From NCBI GenBank assembly GCA_963816975.1, contig CAWFMD010000006.1, forward strand, positions 372,001 through 436,000: DNA of 64,000 nt. Reading direction: 5' to 3'. A model generated the notes under the pieces. That model had not been told where the DNA came from. It was given only the letters and a program-made list of their open reading frames with translations, and made no database searches. The stretch is from DASRIA01 sp963816975 (lineage in GTDB: Bacteria > Actinomycetota > Thermoleophilia > Solirubrobacterales > JBBDJG01). A program made the translations under genes and the position numbers. Shown here one piece after another: positions 7,732-16,300 of the stretch (its first letter is position 1; every line of letters starts with the position of its first letter).

Positions 7732-8490
7732 GTGTCGGAGCAGGTGGACCTCAACGTCGTCTGCAAGAACTGCGGCTCCGAGGTGAGCCCGTACATCACC
7801 GAGTGCCCGTACTGCGGGCAGCGGCTGCGCAAGCGCGCCCCGAAGCTGCGCCCGGACGGCGAGGGCACGGCGCTCGCGCCGGCCAAGCAGCGGCGCCGGC
7901 GGTTCGCCCGCAAACCCCGCGAGCAGCGACCGCTGTCGTGGCTGTCCGCCAACCGCCCGCATGCCACGATCGCGATCGTGCTGGCGAGCGCCGGTGTGTA
8001 CCTGGCCGACCGCAGCGGCAACCTCGGCCTGTATGACCTGGGGGCGATCATCGGCCCCCTTGACGGCGACTGGTGGCGCCTGGTGGCGGCGCAGTTCGCC
8101 TACGAGAACGTCGGCTATCTGTTCGCGGTCGCGCTGGCGGTGGCGATCTTCGGCCGCAGCGTGGAGCGCCGCTACGGCGTGCCGGTGCTGGCGCTGATCT
8201 TCCTCGGCAGCGGGGCCGCGGGGATGTACCTGGCCAGCGAGACCGCGAACTTCCCGGTCGCGATGGGCGGCAACGCCTCCGCGCTGGGGCTGCTGTGTGC
8301 CTGGGCCGTGCGCGACCTGCGCGACCGCCAGTCCGGCGAGGACACCGAGTCCGACCTGTTCGGCGTGATCGCGATCGCCGCCGTGCTCGGCCTGATGCCG
8401 GTGCTGGAGCTCACAGCCGACGCCTGGGCCGGGCTGGGCGGCGCCGTGGTCGGGTCGCTCGCCGGGCTGCTGCTGCCGAAGCGCGCCTAG
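7732..8490 (+). CDS. Zinc-ribbon rhomboid-like membrane protein, probably inactive
   Basis: About 252 residues. A CKNCG...CPYCG zinc ribbon (residues ~12-32) and a basic linker precede a rhomboid-type six-helix membrane domain. The serine-box region reads GGNASALGLLCAW, so a Ser is at or near the usual GxSG place. The last helix, normally AHLGG with the catalytic His, reads AGLGGAVVG, so the His is missing. It is therefore more likely a pseudoprotease or membrane chaperone than an active protease. GTG at 7732 is preferred over TTG at 7723; neither has a clear ribosome site. Its stop overlaps the convergent selD stop in a shared CTAG. Confidence 0.8.
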   Translation: MSEQVDLNVVCKNCGSEVSPYITECPYCGQRLRKRAPKLRPDGEGTALAPAKQRRRRFARKPREQRPLSWLSANRPHATIAIVLASAGVYLADRSGNLGLYDLGAIIGPLDGDWWRLVAAQFAYENVGYLFAVALAVAIFGRSVERRYGVPVLALIFLGSGAAGMYLASETANFPVAMGGNASALGLLCAWAVRDLRDRQSGEDTESDLFGVIAIAAVLGLMPVLELTADAWAGLGGAVVGSLAGLLLPKRA

Positions 8491-9533
8491 ACGACCGCGA
8501 TGCGGCCGGCCGGCCCCGCGTGCAGCGTGCCGACCCGCGCGCTCTGCGGCGCGGCTCCGGCCAGCGCGAACTCCATCTCCCCCGCGCGCTCTGGTGGGGC
8601 GGCGACCAGCAGCCCGCCCGAGGTCATCGCGTCGCACAGCAGCGCGCGGCGGGGCTCGTCCAGCGTGTCCGCGAAGCGCACGTGCGGCGCGAGCCATTCC
8701 CGGTTGCGGCGGCTGCCGCCCGCCAGCGCCCCGGCCTCCAGCAGGTCGAGCGACCCTTCGATCACGGGAACCGCGGAGGCCTTCACGCGCGCGGCCACCC
8801 CGCTCCCGAGCGCCAGCTCGTGCAGGTGCCCGAGCAGGCCGAAACCGGTGACGTCCGTCATCGCACTGGGGCCCACGGACACGGCCGCCCGTGCCGCGGC
8901 GGCGTTCAGCGTCGTCATCACCTCGGTGCAACGGCGCACGATGTGCTCGTCCGCGAGCCCGCGCTTCGCGGCCGTCGTGACCGCGCCGCCGCCGATCGGC
9001 TTGGTCAGGAAGAGCACGTCGCCCGCCCGCCCGGTCGAGTTGCGCACCACCGCGCGCGGGTGCACCACACCGGTGACCGCCATCCCGTACTTCGGCTCGG
9101 GGTCGTCGATCGAGTGGCCGCCGACGATCGGCACGCCCGCCTCCGCCGCGACCTCGGCGCCGCCGGCCAGGATCCGCGCCAGCGTCTCGGGACCGTGGCG
9201 CTCGAGGGAGAACGCCACCAGGTTGAGCGCGGTCAGCGGCTCGGCGCCCATCGCATAGACGTCGGAGAGCGCGTTCGCGGCGGCGATCCGCCCGAAGTCG
9301 CGCGGGTCGTCCACGATCGGTGTGAAGAAGTCGACGGTCTGCACCAGCGCCAGCTCGTCGGAGATGCGGTAGACGCCGGCGTCGTCGCAGGTCTCCGACC
9401 CCACCAGCAGCGCCGGGTTGTGCTGCGCGGGCAGGCGGGCCAGCACCTCTCGCAGCTGCCCCGGGCCGATCTTGCACGCACACCCCGCGCCGTGCGAGAG
9501 ATCCGTCAGGCGGACCTGTGCGTCGAGCGCCAT
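8487..9533 (-). CDS. selD: Selenide, water dikinase (selenophosphate synthetase)
   Basis: 348 residues, full length for SelD. It makes selenophosphate from selenide and ATP, the donor for selenocysteine and selenouridine. The N-terminus has the mobile catalytic loop SHGAGCACKIG, with Cys18 where some organisms carry selenocysteine and the essential Lys21. The AIRS-type core follows (TVDFFTPIVDDPRDFGRIAAANALSD split over two segments, GGHSIDDPEPKYG, DVTGFGLLGHLHE). The ATG has no strong ribosome site. SelA, SelB, tRNA-Sec and selenouridine synthase are not in the window, so the use of its product is unknown. It is divergent from the gene at 9563. Confidence 0.96.
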   Translation of the reverse strand: MALDAQVRLTDLSHGAGCACKIGPGQLREVLARLPAQHNPALLVGSETCDDAGVYRISDELALVQTVDFFTPIVDDPRDFGRIAAANALSDVYAMGAEPLTALNLVAFSLERHGPETLARILAGGAEVAAEAGVPIVGGHSIDDPEPKYGMAVTGVVHPRAVVRNSTGRAGDVLFLTKPIGGGAVTTAAKRGLADEHIVRRCTEVMTTLNAAAARAAVSVGPSAMTDVTGFGLLGHLHELALGSGVAARVKASAVPVIEGSLDLLEAGALAGGSRRNREWLAPHVRFADTLDEPRRALLCDAMTSGGLLVAAPPERAGEMEFALAGAAPQSARVGTLHAGPAGRIAVV

Positions 9534-9562
9534 GTGGGCATTATTCCGGGCGGGCCCCCGCG

Positions 9563-9871
9563 ATGACCGAACGCTTCACCGACGAGCAGCTGAGCGCCGC
9601 GCTCGAGGCGCTCACCGACCCCGACCGCTTTCGCGAGATCGAGCGCCGGGTCGCGGCGGCCGCGCCACAGCTCCAGCAGATCCTCGCGAGCGCGCTCGCG
9701 GAGGGCGGATGGTTCGACGCCACGCACGAGCAGCAGCTCGCGAGGGCGGCCGCGATCGAGGACCCGGCGGAGCGTCTCACGCAGCTGCGCACGCTGCTTG
9801 CCGAGGAGACCCGTATCGGGATGCTCGTGGGAGTCGCCGTCGGCTGGGAGCTTGCGCGCGAGCTCGGCTAG
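9563..9871 (+). CDS. Hypothetical protein, small alpha-helical
   Basis: 102 residues that I do not recognise. It is predicted almost wholly helical, Ala/Glu/Arg-rich, with no membrane segment, Cys or His cluster. It lies between divergent selD (29 bases away) and the UPF0173 gene (47 bases downstream) and may share a transcript with the latter. Codon use and G+C match the surroundings, which supports a real gene. No function can be assigned. Confidence 0.65.
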   Translation: MTERFTDEQLSAALEALTDPDRFREIERRVAAAAPQLQQILASALAEGGWFDATHEQQLARAAAIEDPAERLTQLRTLLAEETRIGMLVGVAVGWELARELG

Positions 9872-9918
9872 GCAACTACTAGGCTGCGGGCCTGCCCGCT
9901 CTTCCACCGGAGGTGCTC

Positions 9919-10599
9919 ATGGACATCCGTTATCTCGGTCACTCCACGTTCGAGCTCGTCGACGGCGACGCCCGCGTGCTCGTCGACCCCTTCCTGAAGC
10001 CCAACAACCCGGCCGCGCCGGTGACGGCCGACGAGGTCGACCCCACGCACATCCTGGTGACGCACGCGCACGTCGACCACCTGGCCGACACGGCCGCGGT
10101 GGCGAAGCGCACCGGCGCCCACTGCGTGAGCCTGGTCGAGACGGTCGGCTGGCTCGGGGAGCAGGGAGTCGAGCACGTCTCCGACCCGAACCTGGGCGGC
10201 ACGGTCGAGTTCGCGTGGGGCTGGGTGAAGCTCGTGCAGGCCTTCCACAGCTCCACCACCCCTGACGGCACGGTGACCTACGCGAGCGGGCTGGTGATCA
10301 ACATCGGCGGCACGACCGTCTACCACCTCGGGGACACATGCCTGTTCGGCGACCTGCGCCTGATCGCGCAGCGCACGCCGGTCGACGTGGCCCTGATCCC
10401 GATCGGCGGGCACTACACGATGGACCGCCACGACGCCGTGGTCGCCGCCGAGATGATCGGCGCCGGGACGGTCATCCCCTGTCACTACAACACGTTCCCG
10501 CCGATCCAAACCGATGCGGGGGCTTTCAAATCCGACGTGGAGTCGGCAACCAGCTCCAAGGTCGTGGTGCTCGACCCCGGGGAGACGCACTCGGTCTAG
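9919..10599 (+). CDS. UPF0173 metal-dependent hydrolase (MBL fold)
   Basis: 226 residues, standard for UPF0173/YtkL. Metal ligands are visible as THAHVDHLAD (HxHxDH), AFHSSTTPDG, HLGDTCLFGD and the C-terminal PCHYNTFPPI that marks the family. A GGAGG six bases before ATG fixes the start; an upstream in-frame GTG at 9913 overlaps that ribosome site and is unlikely. Soluble and cytosolic. Substrate unknown, as for most of the family. Confidence 0.93.
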   Translation: MDIRYLGHSTFELVDGDARVLVDPFLKPNNPAAPVTADEVDPTHILVTHAHVDHLADTAAVAKRTGAHCVSLVETVGWLGEQGVEHVSDPNLGGTVEFAWGWVKLVQAFHSSTTPDGTVTYASGLVINIGGTTVYHLGDTCLFGDLRLIAQRTPVDVALIPIGGHYTMDRHDAVVAAEMIGAGTVIPCHYNTFPPIQTDAGAFKSDVESATSSKVVVLDPGETHSV

Positions 10600-10600
10600 C

Positions 10601-11305
10601 TCAAGGCTCTCCCGTGAGCGTCAGCGCGCGCGCTAGGACCGCGTCGATCATGCCCTCCGTGAGCTTGCCGGTGAACGTGTTCTGCTGGCTCGGGTGAAAA
10701 CAGCCGAGCAGCGTGTACCGGCCGATCGCCACCTCGGCACCGTGCCCGAACTCAGGCTTGGGCCGCGGCACCTCGAGACCGGTGCGGCGCAGCGCCCCCA
10801 GCGTTCCGTCCCAGCCGAACCTACCCAGTGCGATCAGCACGCGCGCGTGCTCGAGCAGCTCCAACTCGCGCAGCAGGTACGGCAGGCAGTTGTCACGCTC
10901 GGACGGCGCCGGCTTGTTCGCCGGCGGAGCGCACTTGACGACCGCCGTGACGTACGCGTCGCGCAGCCGCAGGCCGTCGTCGCGATCCACGGACGCAGGC
11001 TGGTTCGCGAAGCCCGCGCGATGCAGCGCCGCGAACAGCCAGTCGCCCGAGCGGTCGCCCGTGAACACCCGGCCGGTCCGGTTCCCGCCGTGGGCGGCCG
11101 GCGCGAGGCCGATCACGACGAGCCGCGCGTGCGGGTCGCCAAAGCCGGGCACCGGTCGCGCCCAATAGCGCTCGCCGCGAAAGCGGCGCGGCGGATCGGC
11201 CGCGACCGCCTCGCGCCAGGCTACGAGCCGTGGGCATCTGCGGCAGGTCCTGACTTCGGCCGCGAGCGCGGCGAGCTCGTGCGCGCGCCTCGGAGGAACG
11301 GCCAC
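10601..11305 (-). CDS. Uracil-DNA glycosylase, family 5 (UdgB-like)
   Basis: About 234 residues. It removes uracil and some deaminated bases from DNA. Fe-S cluster cysteines are visible as CRRC near the N-terminus, KCAPPANKP and RDNCLPYL; motif 1 is GLAPAAHGGNRTGRVFTGD and motif 2 CFHPSQQNTFTGK. The family 5 motif 1 lacks the polar Asp of families 1 and 4, as here. I chose GTG at 11305 because it lies 12 bases after the sigma gene stop and gives a normal N-terminus. It is probably cotranscribed with that sigma gene, which would tie base-excision repair to a stress regulon. Confidence 0.9.
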   Translation of the reverse strand: MAVPPRRAHELAALAAEVRTCRRCPRLVAWREAVAADPPRRFRGERYWARPVPGFGDPHARLVVIGLAPAAHGGNRTGRVFTGDRSGDWLFAALHRAGFANQPASVDRDDGLRLRDAYVTAVVKCAPPANKPAPSERDNCLPYLLRELELLEHARVLIALGRFGWDGTLGALRRTGLEVPRPKPEFGHGAEVAIGRYTLLGCFHPSQQNTFTGKLTEGMIDAVLARALTLTGEP

Positions 11306-11316
11306 CGGAAGCTCGT

Positions 11317-12183
11317 CTACAGATCTCGTTCGCGCGCGACGGCGCGCAGCCGCGCGAGCGCGCGGCGGATCAGCCGGGAGACGTGCATCTGGGAGACACC
11401 GATGCGATCGGCGATCTCGGACTGCGTGAGGTCCTCGACGAAGCGCAGGTGCAGGATCAGCCGCTCGCGCTCGCTGAGCGCCTTCATCGTGGGCGCGATC
11501 GTGGCCCCGTACTCGACCAGCTCGTAGCGCTCCTCTTCCGACCCCAACGCGTCGGCGTAGGTCGGCTCCTGGGAGTCCGACGATTCGCTGCGCTGCTCCT
11601 CGAGCGAGATCGCGTCGTAGGCGGACGCGGCCTCCATTGCCTCCAGCACTTCCTCGGAGTTGAGGTTCAGCTCCTCGGCCAGCTCGGACGCGGAGGGCGA
11701 GCGCCCCAGCCGCCGGTGCAGCTCCTGCGAGGCCTGGTCGAGCTTCATCACCCGCTCCTGCATGCCGCGCGGGACGTGCACCGCCCACCCGGAGTCGCGG
11801 AAGTAGCGCTTCAACTCGCCCAGGATGGTGGGAACCGCATACGTCGAGAAGGCGGTGCCGCGCTCCGGGTCGAAGCGGTCGATGGCCTTCACGAGACCCA
11901 TGCTCGCCACCTGCATGAGGTCGTCCAGCGGCTCGTTCTGGCGCTGGTAGCGGCGCGCGAGCTGGCGCGCGAGCGGCAGGAAACGCTCCACCAGCTCCTC
12001 GCGGGCCGCCATGTCCCCGGCGTCGTGGTAGCGGATCAGCAGGCGGCGGTCCTCGCGGGTGCTCGGACTCTGGGGGCGCCGTTCCTCGGGCGGCTTGCCC
12101 GCGGTGCGCTTGTCGGGACCGGCCGCGCCCGCGCCGCCGGGCTCGGTCTCGGCCGCACCCCCGTTGGTCGGAGTCTCGCTCAA
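11317..12183 (-). CDS. SigB/SigF/SigG-subfamily RNA polymerase sigma factor
   Basis: About 288 residues. A disordered Pro/Ala/Glu-rich N-terminus of ~55 residues is followed by sigma region 2 (DDLMQVASMGLVKAIDRFDP, AFSTYAVPTILGELKRYFRD), region 3 (GRSPSASELAEEL) and region 4 with SQMHVSRLIRRALARL. This is the group 3 pattern of general-stress and sporulation sigmas. No anti-sigma or anti-anti-sigma gene lies next to it. The start is uncertain: TTG at 12183 is the best codon before the conserved part, but no ribosome site is clear. It lies 136 bases downstream of a second sigma of the same type. Confidence 0.9.
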   Translation of the reverse strand: MSETPTNGGAAETEPGGAGAAGPDKRTAGKPPEERRPQSPSTREDRRLLIRYHDAGDMAAREELVERFLPLARQLARRYQRQNEPLDDLMQVASMGLVKAIDRFDPERGTAFSTYAVPTILGELKRYFRDSGWAVHVPRGMQERVMKLDQASQELHRRLGRSPSASELAEELNLNSEEVLEAMEAASAYDAISLEEQRSESSDSQEPTYADALGSEEERYELVEYGATIAPTMKALSERERLILHLRFVEDLTQSEIADRIGVSQMHVSRLIRRALARLRAVARERDL

Positions 12184-12319
12184 AGTCGGTTCGGCACGCG
12201 AGGAGGCGTCACTCGGAGGCCGAGTCGGGGATGCCCATCGGGCGCATGATAGGGGGATCGCGCAACCGACTTGGGCGATGGGACGGCGCCCGGCCTGCAC
12301 GACGATCCGATCCCTCCCG

Positions 12320-13093
12320 TTATGCGGCGTGGCGCAATCGGGCCGCCGTGCGCAGGCGCGCGAGGGCCTGGCGCAGGAGCCGAGACACATGCATCTGCGA
12401 CATCCCCATCACCGCGGCGATCTCGGACTGGGTCATGTCGTGCCGGAACCGCAGGGCGAGGATCGCTCGCTGGCGCTCGGGCAGGGCCCTGATCGCCGGC
12501 CCCAAGGTCACCCCGTGCTCGACCAGCTCGTAGCGCGACTCGTCGGTTCCGACGCTCTCGACCCGCGTCACGGTTCCGTCCTCGCCATGGGGCGCGTCGA
12601 GCGAGAGCGCGTCGTAGGCGGTCGCGGCTTCCGCCGCCTCGAGCACGTCGGCGACGTCGACCCCCACGTGTGCGGCCACCTCGTCGGGTCTGGGAGAGCG
12701 GCCCAGCGTGCGCAGCAGGCGCTCGCTCGCCCGTTCGACCGCCAGCACCCGCTCCCGCATCCGCTGGGGCACGTGCAGCGCCCAGCTCGTGTCGCGCCGG
12801 TACCGCTTCAGCTCCCCCTCGATCGTCGGCACGGCGTAGCCCACGAACGGCGCGCCGCGGGTGGGGTCGAAGCGCGCGACCGCCTTCACGAGGCCCATGC
12901 TCGCGACCTGCAGCAGATCGTCGGCCGGCTCGCCGGGGCGGCGATAGCGCAGCGCGATCCGGCGCGCCATGGGCAGGAAGCGCGACACGATTTCGTCGCG
13001 GGCGCCCGCGTCGCCGGCCGCGCAGCGCTCGAACAGCTGCCGGTCCGGCCGCATGCCCACGGCCGGGGCGACGCTCACGCCCGGCTCCGCCAT
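12320..13093 (-). CDS. Second SigB/SigF/SigG-subfamily sigma factor
   Basis: About 257 residues. Region 2 (DDLLQVASMGLVKAVARFDP, FVGYAVPTIEGELKRYRRD), region 3 (GRSPRPDEVAAHV) and region 4 (ALPERQRAILALRF, MSQMHVSRLLRQALARL) are complete. It is paralogous to the sigma gene downstream but clearly diverged. The start is unsettled: ATG at 13093 lacks a ribosome site, whereas a strong one at 13128-13140 serves a 16-codon upstream ORF whose TGA overlaps an in-frame GTG at 13078. Translation may therefore begin at 13078 by coupling. No anti-sigma gene is adjacent. Confidence 0.88.
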   Translation of the reverse strand: MAEPGVSVAPAVGMRPDRQLFERCAAGDAGARDEIVSRFLPMARRIALRYRRPGEPADDLLQVASMGLVKAVARFDPTRGAPFVGYAVPTIEGELKRYRRDTSWALHVPQRMRERVLAVERASERLLRTLGRSPRPDEVAAHVGVDVADVLEAAEAATAYDALSLDAPHGEDGTVTRVESVGTDESRYELVEHGVTLGPAIRALPERQRAILALRFRHDMTQSEIAAVMGMSQMHVSRLLRQALARLRTAARLRHAA

Positions 13094-13125
13094 CGCTTGC
13101 ACGATGCCCTTTTGGCGGTTCCCAT
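13075..13125 (-). CDS. Candidate 16-codon leader ORF before the sigma gene
   Basis: ATG at 13125 follows a near-perfect Shine-Dalgarno (AGAGGAGG, 5-base spacing). It encodes MGTAKRASCKRWRSRA, a very basic peptide, and stops in a TGA that overlaps the GTG at 13078 of the sigma frame (GTGA). This layout is typical of translational coupling. The alternative is that a frameshift separates the true sigma N-terminus from its ribosome site. Confidence 0.45.
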   Translation of the reverse strand: MGTAKRASCKRWRSRA

Positions 13126-13352
13126 GGATTCCTCCTCTACTCACCGACCGCGAGCCCCGCTCGAGCCCGCTCCCGACCCGTAACGACGCGGACGGCCGAA
13201 ACTTGCGCACCGGCGCCGCGCGGCGTGATCGAAGTGAACGCTGGTTTAGCCGAAGCCCGATTTTGGGTACGTTCGCCCCCTGAGGGGGTCAACACCGAGG
13301 GGAGGGGAGCGTCCTGCGTCGGATCAGAGAAACCCTGGGCATCACCGGTCGC

Positions 13353-16300
13353 GTGCCGCTGGTCGTGGCGGCCCTGCTGGCGCTGGCGGCGCCGGCCTAC
13401 GCCGCATTCCCGGGCGCCGATCCCGGGGAGAGCGTGCGCACCAACACGCCCAACGACCCGGACTTCGACCGTTGCGAGCCCGACGACGAGCAGGGCGCCA
13501 CCTGCACGAACGTCTTCGACCAGGAGATCGAGCGCTTCGGCTTCGCGCCGAACGGGTCCCAGGCGACGGCCCTCTACCACAACCCCACCGATCCCCACAT
13601 CCAGCGCCTGTCGGCGCAGAACACGCTGGCGGGCCGCAACCCCTTGGGCCAGGTGGCCGGCGTCTCGGCGGACCGCGCATGGAAGTACTCGACCGGCTCC
13701 GCGAGCGTGCAGGTCGCGATCCTCGACACGGGCATCCGGTGGAACAAGGCGTCGCTGCGCAAGAAGGTCGCGCTCAACCGCGCTGAGCTGCCACTGCCGC
13801 GCACCGGCGCGAACACCTGTGCCCAGTACGACTGCAACTCGGACGGCGCCTTCAACGTCGACGACTACGCGAGCGACCCACGCGTGTCGGCCACCAGCGG
13901 CAATGACGACGAGCCCGGCGCCGACTCGCTCCTCGACGCCAGCGATTTGCTCGCCGTGTTCAGCGACGCGAGTGACGACGACGGCAACGGCTTCGTCGAC
14001 GACATCGCCGGCTGGGACTTCTTCGACAACGACAACAACTCATTCGACGCGTCGAGCTACTCGAGCGCCGACAACCACGGCTCGGGCCGCGCCGAAGAGG
14101 CGGGCCAGCAGACCAACGAGGCCTCCGGCGGCACGGGGGTGTGCCCGCGGTGCCAGATCGTCCCGCTGCGCGTGTGGGACACGTTCGTGGTCGACACCAA
14201 CAACTTCGCGCAGGCGGTCCTGTACGCGGCCGACAACGACATCGAGGTGGTCGAGGGCGCGGTCGGCGCGCTGTTCAACTCCCGGTTTGCCCGCAGCGCG
14301 TTCCGGCACGCCTACCGGCAGGGCGTCTTCTTCGCAATCGTGTCGTCGGACCTGAACACCGCCGACCACAACATCCCGACGCTCTACGACGAGGCGATGC
14401 AGGTGCAGGGCACGGTCGCCGACGTGCACGGCCTCGGCCAGAACCCGCCGCAGCAGTTCTCGGACTTCTTCAACGACAACGGGGTGCCGCTCGGCACCAA
14501 CGTCCCGATCGGGACGTGGTTCCGCAACTCGGGCACGACCCAGTACGGCGGCCACGCGCACATCGTGATGCCGGCCGTCACCGGGTCCGCCGCGACCGGT
14601 CAGGCTTCCGGCGCAGCGGGCCTCGTGAAGTCGTTCGCGCGCGAGCAGGGAATCGAGCTGGAGCCGAACGAGATCAAGCAGCTGATCACGGGCACCGCGG
14701 AGGACGTGGTCGCCGAGAACACCGTCGGCCTCGGCGTCCCCGACCCGGCCCAGCCCGGATGGGACCAGCACTTCGGTTACGGCCGGCCCGACCTCGGCCT
14801 CGCGCTGCAGCGCATCGACGAGGGCAAGATCCCGCCGCAGGCGCTGATCACGGCGCCCGACTGGTTCACGCCGCTGAACGTCAACCAGCAGGAGATCGTC
14901 GAGATCGAGGCCCGGGTATCGGCCAAGCGGGCCGCCGGCTACACCTACCGGCTGCAGTGGGCGCCGGGCATCGAGCCGCAGGAGAGCGACTTCAGGGAGG
15001 TCAACGTGCAGACCCGCGGGTCTGCGTACGAAGGCTCCGTCGGGCTGATCGACCTGCACGCAGTCCGCTCCGAGCTCGACGCACTCCCGCAGGGCGGCGC
15101 GACCACTGACGCGACCGCTCCCTCGAAGGGCCCCGGCGACAAGGACCCGAACGAACCCGCCTTCACCGTGCGGGTCGTCGTCACGGACACGGGCGGCAAC
15201 CGTGCGGAGGACCGGAAGATGCTGTTCGCGTATCGCGACTCGACGCTGCACCCGGGCTACGCTCAGGACATCGGCACCGGCGGCGAGGCGTCTCCGCGGC
15301 TGTTCGACCTGAACGGCGACAACGCCCTCGACACGGTGCTGGCGGACTCGAGCGGAGAGCTGCGCGTCCTGGGCCACGACGGCCAGCCCCTCCCCACCTT
15401 CAACTCCGGGCAACCGGTCCGCACGCGCCTGTACCCCAACGTGCATCTCGGGTCCGAGTCCTACAGCGACGTCGACCCGCCGCGCGAGGTGCTGCGCACT
15501 CCCGCGATCGGGGACATCGACGGCGACCTCGAGCCCGAGATCGTCGATTCGGCGGGCGAGCACGTCTACGCCTGGGAGACCGACGGCTCGACCGTTGCCG
15601 GTTTCCCCGTGCGCCTCGACCCGGCGCTCTCACGACCGCAGGACCGCACGCGCGACAACCACGTCAAGCGCGGCTTCACCGCCTCGCCCACGCTGGGCGA
15701 CCTGAACGAGGACGGGAGCCTCGACATCGTCGTTCCGGCGCTCGACCAGCACGTGTACGCGTGGGACGGCGACGGCGACCTCCTGCCCGGCTTCCCCAAG
15801 AAGCTGGCGAGCGCCGGCATCCCCGGCGCGGAGATCATCACCACGGCGGCGCTGGGCGACGTGAGCGGCGACGGCAAGCCCGACATCGTGACGCCCACGC
15901 AGGAGTTCGACGACAACCCCTCGGCGCCCGCAACCCCCGGCGGCGGCGCGGCCGGAGGCTTCTCCAACGTGCTCACCAACTTCCTCGCGAACGTGCTGGG
16001 CGGGAGCGGGCGCGTATACGCGCTCGACCGCAACGGGAACACCCTGCCGGGCTGGCCGACGGCGCCGAACGGGATCGTGCCCGACGCACTGCCGTTCGTG
16101 GGCCCGGGCGTCGATCACATCCTCGCGAACGTCGACGCGGACCCCGAGCTCGAGACGATCGGCAACGTCGCGAGCGGAGACGTGGAGGCGACCAACGGCG
16201 ACGGCACGAACGCGGCCCAGTACGACTCCCAGCCACAGGGCGGTGAGCACGTCGACAAGCAGAAGGTGGTCAACCTCTTCGAGAACCCGATCGCCGCCAA

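Noticed and set aside
8487..9533. Possible selenocysteine at the SelD active site
   Set aside because: The codon at residue 18 is a normal Cys codon, and no in-frame TGA is present.
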